Assembly (NCBI RefSeq): GCF_051622035.1 | Contig: NC_135356.1 | Location: forward strand, 12,014,079 to 12,078,078 | Origin: Arctopsyche grandis | Taxonomy: Eukaryota; Arthropoda; Insecta; Trichoptera; Hydropsychidae | Length of the DNA: 64,000 bases | Direction: 5' to 3' | Shown: positions 8,727 through 20,446 of the stretch, one piece after another | Numbering within the stretch: position 1 is the first letter of the stretch | How the letters are laid out: each line of letters begins with the position of its first letter | Notes under the pieces: generated by a model | What the model saw: only the letters and a program-made list of their open reading frames with translations | Database searches by the model: none | What the model was told of the DNA's origin: nothing | Position numbers and translations under genes: made by a program

Positions 8727-8886
8727 TGTAACATAGAGATTAGGTGGGTGGCGCTCGTGGACCGATGGTTTACGAGCGCTAATCACCTGATCTCTCATTC
8801 GCGCCAAAATGTCATAAACGACTTCTAAAACAGTCCTGCGTCTTTCTCTCCGATTGTGGAAGCCCCCTCTTCACGTCCCCGCAACA
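8727..8886 (+). mobile_element. Gypsy LTR relic, plus orientation, internally deleted
   Basis: Begins TGTAACATAGAG and ends CCCGCAACA, matching the reverse complement of the LTR at 4139-4454 at both ends. The middle, including the TATA and AATAAA region, is missing, leaving 160 bp. It directly abuts the ARMC8-like fragment. Copies: 18944-19103, 29173-29332, 44327-44486. Confidence 0.78.
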
Positions 8887-9434
8887 TTTCTACAACACCT
8901 TGATCAAGCACTGGTTCTTTAGCAGGGGGAAATTCTAATAGTAGATTGCACAAAGTGGACGATCCAAGGTTTCCTCACTTCTCACCAGACGTATACTGAA
9001 GCTGTACTTCCAGTATCGTCAGCCGATCAAGGCCGAGCTGATCGGGACTCGGTGACGAGAACGTGGGCCACGTAAACACCAATGTTTACGCGGCGACCGT
9101 TGGCGAACAAGTCGTGTACGCTGACCAGGGTGGTCAGCACCAAAAAACATCGGCCAAATCGTGGGTCGTAAGGCCACGAAAGCCGACCATCAGACAAGTA
9201 GTCTGAACAAAGGGCACATGAGCACGCATCGGTATTCGGTCGAAGGGTTTCGATCAAAACACCCACGACTCCGAGGTCGACCAACGATGCAACATTTTGG
9301 CTAGAGAACCTATTGTGATGGCCGCGTCGAGAGGAAGGTGTTGGGGCGTGGAGTCGGGCAGCTGCAGCAGCTGGAGCAGCCTCGGCACGACTCCCTGCTG
9401 GATGAGGCTGGCCTTCTGCTGACGAGGGCTGCTG
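8887..9434 (-). pseudogene. Host-gene fragments similar to ARMC8 (Gid5)
   Basis: At 8887-8962 the minus strand reads [20 protein letters not shown], closely matching a C-terminal armadillo repeat of ARMC8. At about 9225-9434 it reads RQQKASLIQQGVVPRLLQLL, then ITIGSLAK, then after a small deletion and frameshift NVASLVDLGVVGVLIETL, matching the N-terminal armadillo repeats. The order and the high GC content (a clear island in AT-rich DNA) fit a captured, internally deleted gene copy. The stretch 8963-9225 is open on the minus strand but could not be aligned. ARMC8 is a scaffold of the CTLH/GID ubiquitin ligase. This copy is a dead fragment. Flanks are inverted LTR pieces. Copies: 19104-19651, 29333-29880, 44487-45034. 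Confidence 0.75.
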
Positions 9435-9507
9435 TCGATGAGTTAGGCGATCCTATTGGCCGTTAGATACGGCTTACTCATTCGGCGAGGACATTTTGGC
9501 GCGAACG
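9433..9507 (-). mobile_element. Gypsy LTR U3 fragment
   Basis: The stretch from 'cgatgagttaggcgatc' to 'ttttggcgcgaacga' matches 4314-4388 of the LTR in the same orientation. The junction with the ARMC8-like sequence falls within the shared word 'gtcgatgagt', suggesting microhomology joining. Copies: 19650-19724, 29879-29953, 45033-45107. Confidence 0.7.
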
Positions 9508-10095
9508 AACCTACACTATTATGTTCGTCGGCAATCACGCGGTCTTTGTTTCCTTTCTTTTCGGTCAATGACGTTCTGTCCTAACTGGTATCTTCTAATA
9601 TAAATATTACATCTATTCAATTATATAATACTAGTGGCCATGTTTTATGATGTATTTATGAAGTGAATTATGATGAACGATGATATTTTTTCCCATCTAT
9701 TAGTACACAATGAAATAAAATTGAGTTTGAAATGTTACAAGTTTTCGTCAATTTCTCAGAAAAATAATAATAAATCATCCATCGGATGGCTTGTAAATGT
9801 AACTGTTGGAAATTTCTTTTTCATTCCATAAGGATTTTCATGTGTTTAATATATTATAATACAATTCAATACAACGACGATTTTATTGTATGTATGTAGG
9901 TTAAGGATTGCGGTAATTCTCTTTTTTTGTGGTGGTTCAATGTTATTCTTCTGTGTAATAGATATTGTATTTTACATTATGGGGATAGGGTGATTGAGAC
10001 GAAGGTGTTGGTTATGCACAAAAATTTATTTACATACATATGTAAATAGGGTATTTTTCCCTGTGTGTATGTACCTACGTATGTTTTGAATTCTC
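9508..10095. other. AT-rich, no gene
   Basis: The start (about 9575-9630, 'ctaactggtatcttctaata' onwards) resembles 3350-3410 near the gypsy remnant. The remainder holds microsatellite-like 'tatgtatgta' words and a 'tttacatacatatgtaaa' palindrome at about 10029-10046. No coding feature was recognised. Confidence 0.4.
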
Positions 10096-10200
10096 GCTGT
10101 TTTCATCCTTGTATGGCAAGAAAATCCACTATTGTTTCTTCTCATCGGCCGTCTTCTTACAATAATTTAAATCAACTGACAGGCGCGATTTTTAAAACAT
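10096..10200. repeat. Fragment shared with the copy F Tc1 region
   Basis: The stretch from 'gaattctcgctgttttcat' to 'aaatcaactgacaggcgcga' resembles 51529-51655, which lies beside the Tc1 relic in copy F. In complete units it has been moved to this place, and the word 'catctgagtcaata' appears both here (10202) and at the Tc1 deletion point (6594), pointing to a joining event at microhomology. Confidence 0.55.
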
Positions 10201-10215
10201 ACATCTGAGTCAATA

Positions 10216-10724
10216 GAGAAAGTTAAAGAAGTTTCCAAACTATTTTTACAACACCTATGGGCTATGTATATGTATAACATGAAAACAACTCTTGCAATAT
10301 TTTCCGTAAGTATGATTCCTGGGTTCAGAATCCATTATTCGGGACAGCTAAACCAGTAGGCTTAAGCGCCTTAAAAATCTAATTAATTTAATTAGTGACT
10401 GATTTGAAACAAAAATACAAAGATCAGCCTTTAAATGATTTCTGGGTGAGTTGAGTTTGTCAGAAGAGTACCCCAATTTTTTAAAACAAGCCATTATTGT
10501 TTTACTTCCGTTTTCTACAACCTATGTATTTATGCGAAGCGCGATTTTCTTATTATGCTGCAACGAAGTCAAAGTGCAGGGACAGGCTCGACAGCATACC
10601 AGATATTATGTAGAATACAACCTACCAATATTGTGTCTGATATCAAGAAGATATGCAATTCAAGGACTTACATATATCATCAAAGTCATTAAGTGCTTTA
10701 TTTATTCATATTTTTATGTTTAGA
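10216..10724 (+). pseudogene. hAT transposase C-terminal relic, copy B
   Basis: Same relic as at 1-495, shown here with its left end (gttaaagaagtttcc), which corresponds to the upstream part of the inverted copy near 61410-61440. Further copies lie at 20433-20941, 30662-31170 and 45816-46324. Confidence 0.78.
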
Positions 10725-13700
10725 GGTATTTTTCTAATAGTTTTGATATATCTTCGACATATTAAAAATACTAATATCTATTTTTAATTTATCATAGGGC
10801 TCTACATTATCGTTCCAGGGCCTGGGATTCTTCTATATATCTACCTAGATATTTACATATGTTCATACATAATCGAAATATGATGACTACAGGTAGGATA
10901 GTCACAGTGCTATTCATTGTTCGGCAAACCTTAAACAATGCATTTACAACCTTTGAACAATACACGGCCCCCTCAGGCTCCGGTGACTAATGATGACTGT
11001 TACGTTCGTCCCTGGTCTAGCCTACTCGTGGTATTTTGCGACAGTGTCTTTTTTCAGTCATGGCGGCAGTTTCTTGTGTTTGATTATACGTCACACTTCC
11101 CAAAATATGTTTATACCATTTTTTAGATCCTGAGACAATATATATTGTCGCCAGAATCCTGGTGCTTAGCCAACCAAAATACTGTCGATTATTATCGGAT
11201 CTAGATCCTGAGACAATCTGTCATTGTCATGGCGGTAGATATTAGGGTTTCTGAAAATCCGGGTTTTCAAAACCCGACGTATCCGGGTCCACAATTTTGA
11301 AAACCCGGTGGATTCGGGTCCCAAATTAAAATCAAAAATTTCCAAATTTTGAATTCTTGTTTCATTATACGATTCTGGAAAAAAATTATAGAAGGAGGTA
11401 AAAAACATATAATAAAGAAATACAAATATATTACAGTATATCAGTATATAAAAATAATATATGGGTGAAATTCTAAATTTAGCGAAATTTCAGTACGCCG
11501 TATTGTTTACGTCTGCATTCCACTATTCGTAGATTTCTCTGAAGCTAATGCTGGGGAGGGAGATTATTATCTTTTCTGAGAGATTATTATCTTTTATTAC
11601 CCTTTCGTGAAAATTGTAGTCACATTTCGAAGATAATTTTTATTAGTTAAGTCTCTTTTTAAGATTCTCCATGTTAGAAAACCGGTGTTTCTAGCTGTCC
11701 TTCGCCAACAAGGAATTATCCTATGTGTTCTTTGGCAATTTCTCGGTTGACGTCTCCTCTCTTTTCGTTCGTTTACTATATTCTAAATGATAATTGGTGA
11801 TTAATTTTAATAAACGTTTATATTTTTCCACATTGCCTGACGAGGGTATACACATTTGAAGTACCGCCATCCCAAAGATCTGCTTCTACAGCGTGGGCAG
11901 AGTTCTGCTGTTAAATTTATGGCGAATGCAAAGAGCTTCAATAACTTTTTTAATATAATTTCTGAGCGTTTCGCTAGTGCATCCGGAGCCGGGTTTTAAG
12001 TCATTACCCGGCCGGGTCGAGCCGAGTCCAGAAATCCTAGCAGTTATCTCTCAGGTCTGTCAGCGCCCAATAACTGGAGATTCGCAAATCATTTTTGTGT
12101 TTGGTAATATTTCACATTTTCCAAAATACTAAAACTTGTATCAACGATTTATTTTTAACAAGTTATATTCGTTGATAGAGTCGTCGATATTTGAAATTGA
12201 TGTTTTTGTGCCACGAATTGCATTCAGGAGTCGGATTTCTTTCATTGCCGAATAGGTGAATGATTTCGTGCATTGACTCTTCTGAGAGATTATTATCTTT
12301 TATTACCCTATTGTGTAAATTTTTGTCACATTTCGAGGATAATTTTTATTAGTTAAGTCTCTTTTTAAGGTTCTCCATGTTAGAAAACCGGTGTTTCTAG
12401 CTGTCCTTCGCCAACGAGGAATTCTCCTATGTGTTCTTTAGCAATTTCTCGGTTGACGTCTCCTCTCTTTTCGTTCGTTTTTTATATTCTAATTGATAAT
12501 TTGGTGATTATTTTTGATAATCGTATATATTTTTCCACATTGCCTGACGATGGTATACACATTTGAAGTACCGCCATCCCAAAGGTGCTATGTTTTCATT
12601 TCTTTCTTAGTCTGAGGCTCTTAGGCAGAGTTCTGCTGTTAAATTTGTGGCGAATGTATGGAAAGACATGCCATCTTTCTCATTTTATTGTCATAAGACA
12701 TCCTTCTTATGATATTGTAGAATTTATTGAGGACACGTGATGTAATTTCAATACACACACCTTTTTGTCCTTTTGTAATTTTGATGAACGCTGTTCTAGT
12801 TACATATGTGCAGACGTTTTCGATTGCTTCCAATCCCGGAAGGTTACTTCAGCACCGGGATTGCGGTGCTGGGAATTTCCGATCCCGGGATCCCGGTGCT
12901 AGCACCGGGATTTGAAATGTATAAGAAAAAAAAGTTCAATTGCATGTTTTCATATCTCATAAACGTTCAATTGCGATTTGCAAACTCTCCCGATGTTTCA
13001 CGCAAAATATACACCCATGTTGGCGTACTAATTTTGGGATTTTGGCTACATTATTTAAATTTTCGGTTCGCATCCATAAATTTCTAAGATTAAATAAAAC
13101 ACATCCGAAAATTTTATAAAGTAAAAAACATCGCTTCATTGATTCGTTTTTTACATATAGTAATCTATGTATTTGAGGAATATAAGAAGGATAAAAAACA
13201 AAATTCGATAATCGAACATACATATGTATGTATGTACTTACACGTTCACACATACCGGCAATGAGCATTTTCAATACAAATTGAACACAAATGTAGGACA
13301 ACTTACACAAGACAAAAGTTCTACTTCCGGCTTACGAATTCCGACCAAAAAAGAATACAAATATAAATTTTCATCTAAATATGTTCAGGGCGTTGAAATA
13401 ATCGTTTTCACAACATTTTTGTCTTTTCGGTTACGAATTTTGTGATTCATAACCGGAATGATTTTTGATTTGATTTTTGATGAAAAAAAATCACGAAGTG
13501 ATTATTTTCACTCAACCATGTGTCTCAAAGTTAATTTTTTTCTTCATGGCTCTATAGTATTCTGATTTCTAACTGGCATCTTCAGACGATCTCTTCTGAT
13601 ATAAATATTGCATCTATTAAATTATAATAGAATCGTAATTCCGATCAACGGAATTGATAATTTATTAATAATTAAAATATTTAATTTTTTTGTATTAAAA

Positions 13701-14054
13701 ATTCATCCGATCGCAATCATAATCATAATCTGTTAAGATGTATGCGGGATGCTTTGGATGTTTGAGACCGAAAGCAGATTGAGTCTTAAATAAAAACTAA
13801 GGAATGATTGGTTGTTTTATGATATCCTCAGACAGCAACCTCCTGACGCCAATCCTCAGGAATTTTCTCCTGCGGTTCCCAAGTGTTCTATCTCTGGATA
13901 CTGTTTACTTTATCTACACACAGTATGTAGTAACAACAATATTCTGAAACAACTGGTTTCATGACTTTTTCGTTGAAATTTCGAAAACTCCGATTTTCCG
14001 CACGAAGTCCACTCCTAGCAGGACTTCGTCATGGATATCGGCCACGGCGAAATT

Positions 14055-14671
14055 TCACTTGATTATGATTATGATTTGCTCATGCACTTGATCTTGACCT
14101 CTGCACCGGTGTCGAAAAATCTCTGCACCGGTGTCGACAACCATTTGACACGGTATGTCACCAATCGTTGCCCGCCAATGTAAGCTCGCTGGGTGGTCCT
14201 CTCTCGCCTTTGAATGCCGCCAAATGCAATGCATGGCACATGGCATTCTGTCCATGGCACGAAGTAGCTCAGCTGTCGTCAGATCTCTTCGGTCGCCGAC
14301 TATTTCTATTTCTTCGTTGCTCTGCTCATCTCCGATTCCACTTGACTGACACCAATGTTGCGTGGACGTGAGGTGGGGGCTTCCAGAATCGGAGAGAAAG
14401 ACGCAGGAAGTTGTAGTAGCGGTTTATTGGTCTGCTCTCGTTGGCGCTCCAGGTCGGAATGCTTTCCAGACCGAGAGCGCCCCATATTTATACCCGTTGG
14501 GCACAATACACATACATGTAAACTATTGGTCGATGAGTGGGGCGATCCCATTGGCCGTTACATACGGCTTATTCATTAGGCGAGGACATTTTGGCGCGAG
14601 CGAGAGATCAGGTGATCAGCGCTCGTAAGCCATTGGTCCACGAGCACCACCCACCTAATCTCTACGTTACA
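14055..14671 (-). pseudogene. Gypsy gag-start/protease relic plus LTR, copy B
   Basis: Same content and same duplicated DTGA block as in copy A. Equivalent segments: C 24284-24900, D 34513-35129, E 39403-40019, F 49655-50271. The protease C-terminal block extends each about 90 bases to the left. Confidence 0.8.
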
Positions 14672-16471
14672 TTATCAATAATAATTTCAGGTTCGTTGTC
14701 AAAATCATATAAAGAGTTATTACTTGGGAATTGATTATTATCGATTCATTCATTTTCAGAATCAGTAGAGCTGCGGAATTATTAATAATTAAAAATATAT
14801 TTAATTTTTTTGAAAAAAAAAAAAACTCATGCGATCGCAATCATAATCACAATCTGTTAAGATCTATGCGGGATGCTTTGGATAATGTAATACATACAAG
14901 ACGGTTTTTTTTTTTAAACCAGTGGGATCAGATCAATTTACAAACCTCATTTACGTTTCACTTACGATTCCAATTCTGGAAAAAATTTGCCTCTTATCAG
15001 ATCGTTTTCATACTTTGACACATTACTCATTTTGGTCATCAATTTAAGTAAATGGATCCTCCGCCATTACGATAGAGATAAAATATCGTTTAAGACGCGT
15101 TTGAAGTTTGCAAATTTGAAATCTTGGTGACGTCTATGTAGTCTTTAGTTTTATACATAGATGGCGGTAGTAAGATAAAATTATTGGTATTTTTATTCAA
15201 AATAATAATTTTGATTATATGTATATTCAAATTTTTTATTATAATGTGGGTTTCGAGGGAACCAGGTTGTTCCTCCTCCACCAGTCATGACTGAATGACT
15301 GGAAGTCCTCCTATTTTTTGAGCTTCTGGTTTTACTTCGCCGTCGGTCCCGATTACCGTGGCGTTGTTCTTTATCGAATATGACATTGGCGCCCGCTTCT
15401 GTGAGTCAGGACCGAATGACTGAGTGACAGCTCCAATGTCTCTTTGGGGTCGCCTCATCACTCCCCACCTTTCGTCTTGGTGACACATGATCGCGGCTTT
15501 AAGTTGCCCGTGGAACCTCTACCATCCCATTTGCTCCAGTCAACCTATTTAAATTTTTAAATAGTGTTCTCCAATTGTCGTCCTTGGTCGGCTAGTTTTG
15601 ACGGCTAACAGTTAATTTTGCTAGTGCATAACGGTAAAAATATAATGGTAAAAATAACACTTTTTTCTACATGTTTCGCCCGATGTTTGCGGGATGCTTT
15701 GGATAATTTTGTACATACATGACGGTTTTGCGCTCTTTTTTGTTTTTTAAAACCAGTCTGATCAGATCCTTTTTTTGATTATACATATGTATAATCAAAT
15801 TTTTTAATATAATGTGGGTTTTGTGGGAACGACCGACATTATATGCGCAAGCGTTGGCCATGAGGCGCGTATTTTTGACCAATAAATCATATACATATCC
15901 ATGAGTATTTTTGAATTTTTTCGCGTTCGATTCATTAGGATATCCTTGTGGAATACAATAAATTTCAGATATATACTATTACTAGTAAGCAAATAGTTGA
16001 AAAACAACAATTTTGGGGTTGAGGAAAATTTTTTCGAATCAATAAGGATTTACATATATTTAATATACATATAATATAAAATAATAATATTTAATATATA
16101 ATATACAAGAAATAATTAAAATAAAGTACTTACCGTTGCCTGACGATGGTATACACATTTGAAGTACCGCCATCCCAAAGGTCTGCTTCTACAGCGTGGG
16201 CAGAGTTCTGCTGTTAAATTTATGGCGAATGCAAAGAGCTTCAATAACTTTTTTAATATAATTTCTAAATGTCGGTGTGACTGCAATATTAAAGCATGTG
16301 CTACGCGAATGTACTTCTGACAAATTGTTTACCGTAAGTTTGTTTTGTGACAATCTGCCCAGTACGCGGCTTTTTTTCCATTGACAGATTTTGCAATACT
16401 TTTATTATCTATCTACCGCCACCCACATAATCTCAACGTTAAAGTACTCTTTATTTTAAATTTAAAAAGCT

Positions 16472-17457
16472 TCAGACATTTTCGATAGGCTTTAGGTCTG
16501 GTGATTTGCCTGGCCAAGGAAGTAACCGGATATTATGGAAGGCCAGGAAGTTTTTTACTTTCGTTTTTATGTACCAAGGTGCATTATTTTGCATAAAATG
16601 GTATGCTGTACCTGCAGTCGTAATGTCTACTATTGAAGGCAAAAACACATTTTGCAGAGCAATCAGGTACTGATCCTGATGCATAGTCCCTTTGACAAAA
16701 AAGGGGACCTGGGTCAGCTGAGCTTATGGATGTACAAATCGTAATTTTTGTTATTTTTACGATACAATCGTCTTAGAATGCTTCTTTGGCCCTTCTGCGA
16801 ATAAATTCTTCATCTGAGTCAATAAAGCTAGATGCATTATTTTATATGTATTACTTTTTTGTGTTTCCGAAGGTTTGAATTTTTATTAAACGACTTTAAC
16901 CCTTTGTGGCCCAACCTCTTTTTTTTTTTTTCTCTGGTAACGCTAAAATCGAAGTGGTGTCGAAATCGAACCACTGGGACACTAGGGAAAAATATTGAAA
17001 TTGTGGTCATTCCACGGCACCACTGGGACACAAAGGGTTAAGCAAATGTCACATTCGTATGGTTTTTATCCAATGTGATTTGTTTTGTTTATCGTGAGGT
17101 CCTATTGTTGAGCAAACGACTTTAAACAAGTTTCACATTTATTTGATTTTTCCCTTTTGACAGTCCCTTTGACAAAAAAGGGGCGAATGTATGGAAAGAC
17201 ATTCCATCCTTCTTATGATATTGAAAAATTTATTGAGGACATGAAATTACATAATTTTTGCGCCACGCATTGCTGCACACAACCTCGTCGACAGATTTCG
17301 TGCTTCCCCTCGGGCCTTCTCGTAAAATTGATATACGGACGTCGAATTGCCGTAGCGTTTTGTGAGTTTCTCAATTAGTAGCTGGTAGTCGTCCTGCCTA
17401 CCTCCGAGGTACCTGACCCATCGTATGTCGGGATTCTCAGGCAAAATTTTACCGTGG
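16472..17457 (-). pseudogene. Tc1, C2H2 finger with MITE and gag relics, copy B
   Basis: Same succession as copy A positions 6255-7240. Equivalent blocks: C 26701-27686 and E 41820-42805. D carries the Tc1, finger and MITE parts (36930-37630) but then passes into the longer gypsy block. Confidence 0.78.
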
Positions 17458-19103
17458 CCGCACAGGTGATAATAGTAATCCCATGGAAATGTCTAGTGGC
17501 CGCACCAAATTTAATCAAATAAATTAAAGTTACAAAAAAAATGGATCAATTTGTTCATAAAATAAAAGAAATTTTAACATTTTGCAGTGGAAATTGCTCA
17601 ATAGTCCTTTCTTCCAGTGCAAGCCGCATTGCTGCTTCTAAGTTTGCGTCTGTCAGCTGGTTTCTAAATTTTGTGCAATTACACTGAATGATCTTTCGCA
17701 ATATACGGTAGTGGGAAATATAGATAATATTAATAAAACAATTGTTGCCAAATCTTTATATTGGTTTCATTGTCAACGTATATTTCCGACCAAAATTTTT
17801 GAACCGAAATATTATTAAAATGCAAATTAAGTACTTGATCGTGATTAATTTCTAATAATGCATATTTTACGTTAGCCCAGTTAATTAATCTCAAAACTGA
17901 AAATGATTTTAATCCATTTTGTAGTACTATGAAATTTTAATTTGTCATCATAATAAAAGGGGAAGATATAAAAGAAACAGTTTTAAAAAAATTGAATTCT
18001 TCGAACCTTATATCAAGTTCCAGATTCAGAGATTAAAGACACTATTATTTGAGTTGTGTCTGTCATCTTAATATGTCATGGCATGTAGTCCGACCGATCT
18101 GTGAGGTGGATTATATGCCATCTCGCTTGCACCTAACATATTACGCGATACAACCATATATACAAAAATATATCCAAACTTAGTAAAGATTGGCTAGTCT
18201 CCGCTCTGGTAACTCAAAAACGTGATTTTTTGTTGCTCAGTGTAATTGGTGATTAGTTTTAATAATCGTTTATATTTTTCCACATTGCCTGACGATGGTA
18301 TACACATTTGAAGTACCGCCATCCCAAAGGTGTTATTTTTTCATTTCTTTCTTAGTCTGCCTCTACAGCGTGGGCAGCGTTCTGCTGTTAAATTTATGGC
18401 GAATCCAAAGAGCTTCAATAACTTTTTTAATATAATTTATGAGCATTTCGCCAGTGCACCCTAGCCGAAAAATGACAATTTCTTTGATGTCTTTCTCTGT
18501 GTTATCGTATTGCTGGATCGATATTAATAATTTCATCAGTGGACATCCTTTTTATGATATTGTAGAATTTATTGAGGACACGTGATGTAATTTCAATACA
18601 CTAACCTTTTTGTCCTTTTGTAATATTGATGAACGCTGTTCTAGTTATGTGCAGACGTTTTCGATGGCCACATTTTAACACCCACACACAAAGTGTTTTT
18701 TAGTTCAAACCTATTTCACTTTTACAAAAGAATGCACAATTTTAATGTGAAAAAAAATCTTCATCCTGCATACATCACAATCTGTTAAGATGTATGCAGG
18801 ACGCTTTGGATAATTTAGTACATACATGACGGTTTTGAGCTCATTTTTTGGTTTTTTAAACCAGTCTGATCAGATCCTTCTTTTGAGCCGTCTCTGTTCT
18901 CTGAATAGGACAACACATTTGAAGGACACGTTTGTGCTACTAGTGTAACATAGAGATTAGGTGGGTGGCGCTCGTGGACCGATGGTTTACGAGCGCTAAT
19001 CACCTGATCTCTCATTCGCGCCAAAATGTCATAAACGACTTCTAAAACAGTCCTGCGTCTTTCTCTCCGATTGTGGAAGCCCCCTCTTCACGTCCCCGCA
19101 ACA

Positions 19104-19651
19104 TTTCTACAACACCTTGATCAAGCACTGGTTCTTTAGCAGGGGGAAATTCTAATAGTAGATTGCACAAAGTGGACGATCCAAGGTTTCCTCACTTCTC
19201 ACCAGACGTATACTGAAGCTGTACTTCCAGTATCGTCAGCCGATCAAGGCCGAGCTGATCGGGACTCGGTGACGAGAACGTGGGCCACGTAAACACCAAT
19301 GTTTACGCGGCGACCGTTGGCGAACAAGTCGTGTACGCTGACCAGGGTGGTCAGCACCAAAAAACATCGGCCAAATCGTGGGTCGTAAGGCCACGAAAGC
19401 CGACCATCAGACAAGTAGTCTGAACAAAGGGCACATGAGCACGCATCGGTATTCGGTCGAAGGGTTTCGATCAAAACACCCACGACTCCGAGGTCGACCA
19501 ACGATGCAACATTTTGGCTAGAGAACCTATTGTGATGGCCGCGTCGAGAGGAAGGTGTTGGGGCGTGGAGTCGGGCAGCTGCAGCAGCTGGAGCAGCCTC
19601 GGCACGACTCCCTGCTGGATGAGGCTGGCCTTCTGCTGACGAGGGCTGCTG
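19104..19651 (-). pseudogene. ARMC8-like fragments, copy B
   Basis: No difference from the copy A translation was noticed. It lies between the same inverted LTR pieces. Confidence 0.74.
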
Positions 19652-20446
19652 TCGATGAGTTAGGCGATCCTATTGGCCGTTAGATACGGCTTACTCATTC
19701 GGCGAGGACATTTTGGCGCGAACGAACCTACACTATTATGTTCGTCGGCAATCACGCGGTCTTTGTTTCCTTTCTTTTCGGTCAATGACGTTCTGTCCTA
19801 ACTGGTATCTTCTAATATAAATATTACATCTATTCAATTATATAATACTAGTGGCCATGTTTTATGATGTATTTATGAAGTGAATTATGATGAACGATGA
19901 TATTTTTTCCCATCTATTAGTACACAATGAAATAAAATTGAGTTTGAAATGTTACAAGTTTTCGTCAATTTCTCAGAAAAATAATAATAAATCATCCATC
20001 GGATGGCTTGTAAATGTAACTGTTGGAAATTTCTTTTTCATTCCATAAGGATTTTCATGTGTTTAATATATTATAATACAATTCAATACAACGACGATTT
20101 TATTGTATGTATGTAGGTTAAGGATTGCGGTAATTCTCTTTTTTTGTGGTGGTTCAATGTTATTCTTCTGTGTAATAGATATTGTATTTTACATTATGGG
20201 GATAGGGTGATTGAGACGAAGGTGTTGGTTATGCACAAAAATTTATTTACATACATATGTAAATAGGGTATTTTTCCCTGTGTGTATGTACCTACGTATG
20301 TTTTGAATTCTCGCTGTTTTCATCCTTGTATGGCAAGAAAATCCACTATTGTTTCTTCTCATCGGCCGTCTTCTTACAATAATTTAAATCAACTGACAGG
20401 CGCGATTTTTAAAACATACATCTGAGTCAATAGAGAAAGTTAAAGA

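Larger units (their letters stand above)
1..10229. repeat. Macrosatellite copy A (reference unit, 10,229 bp)
   Basis: The sequence starting at base 1 recurs at 10230, 20447, 30676 and 45830 with only scattered substitutions, so this is one period of a head-to-tail array. The left edge is set by the window, not by biology. The unit contains no intact gene; its contents are listed below as relics. It carries three copies of a 12-bp motif near 3231-3264, which sets its length at 10,229 rather than 10,217. One private change is seen near 4862 (agatagaata, against agataaaata in the other copies). Confidence 0.95.
10230..20446. repeat. Macrosatellite copy B (10,217 bp)
   Basis: Complete tandem copy. 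It is 12 bp shorter than A because the minisatellite near 13460-13482 has two rather than three 12-bp repeats. It shares two substitutions with copy F but not with A, C or D: a T-rich stretch reading 'tgtattaaaa' near 13691, and 'gtgggatcag' near 14922. Confidence 0.95.

Noticed and set aside
4139..8886. Single foldback transposon bounded by the inverted LTRs
   Set aside because: The interval holds independent Tc1, MITE, hAT, gag and zinc-finger relics, and the two LTRs differ by a large deletion, so they are better read as separate fragments.
9027..9284. 85-codon minus-strand frame as a novel small protein
   Set aside because: Its first residues (VDLGVVGVLIETL) belong to the ARMC8-like fragment; the rest is probably frameshifted gene sequence.
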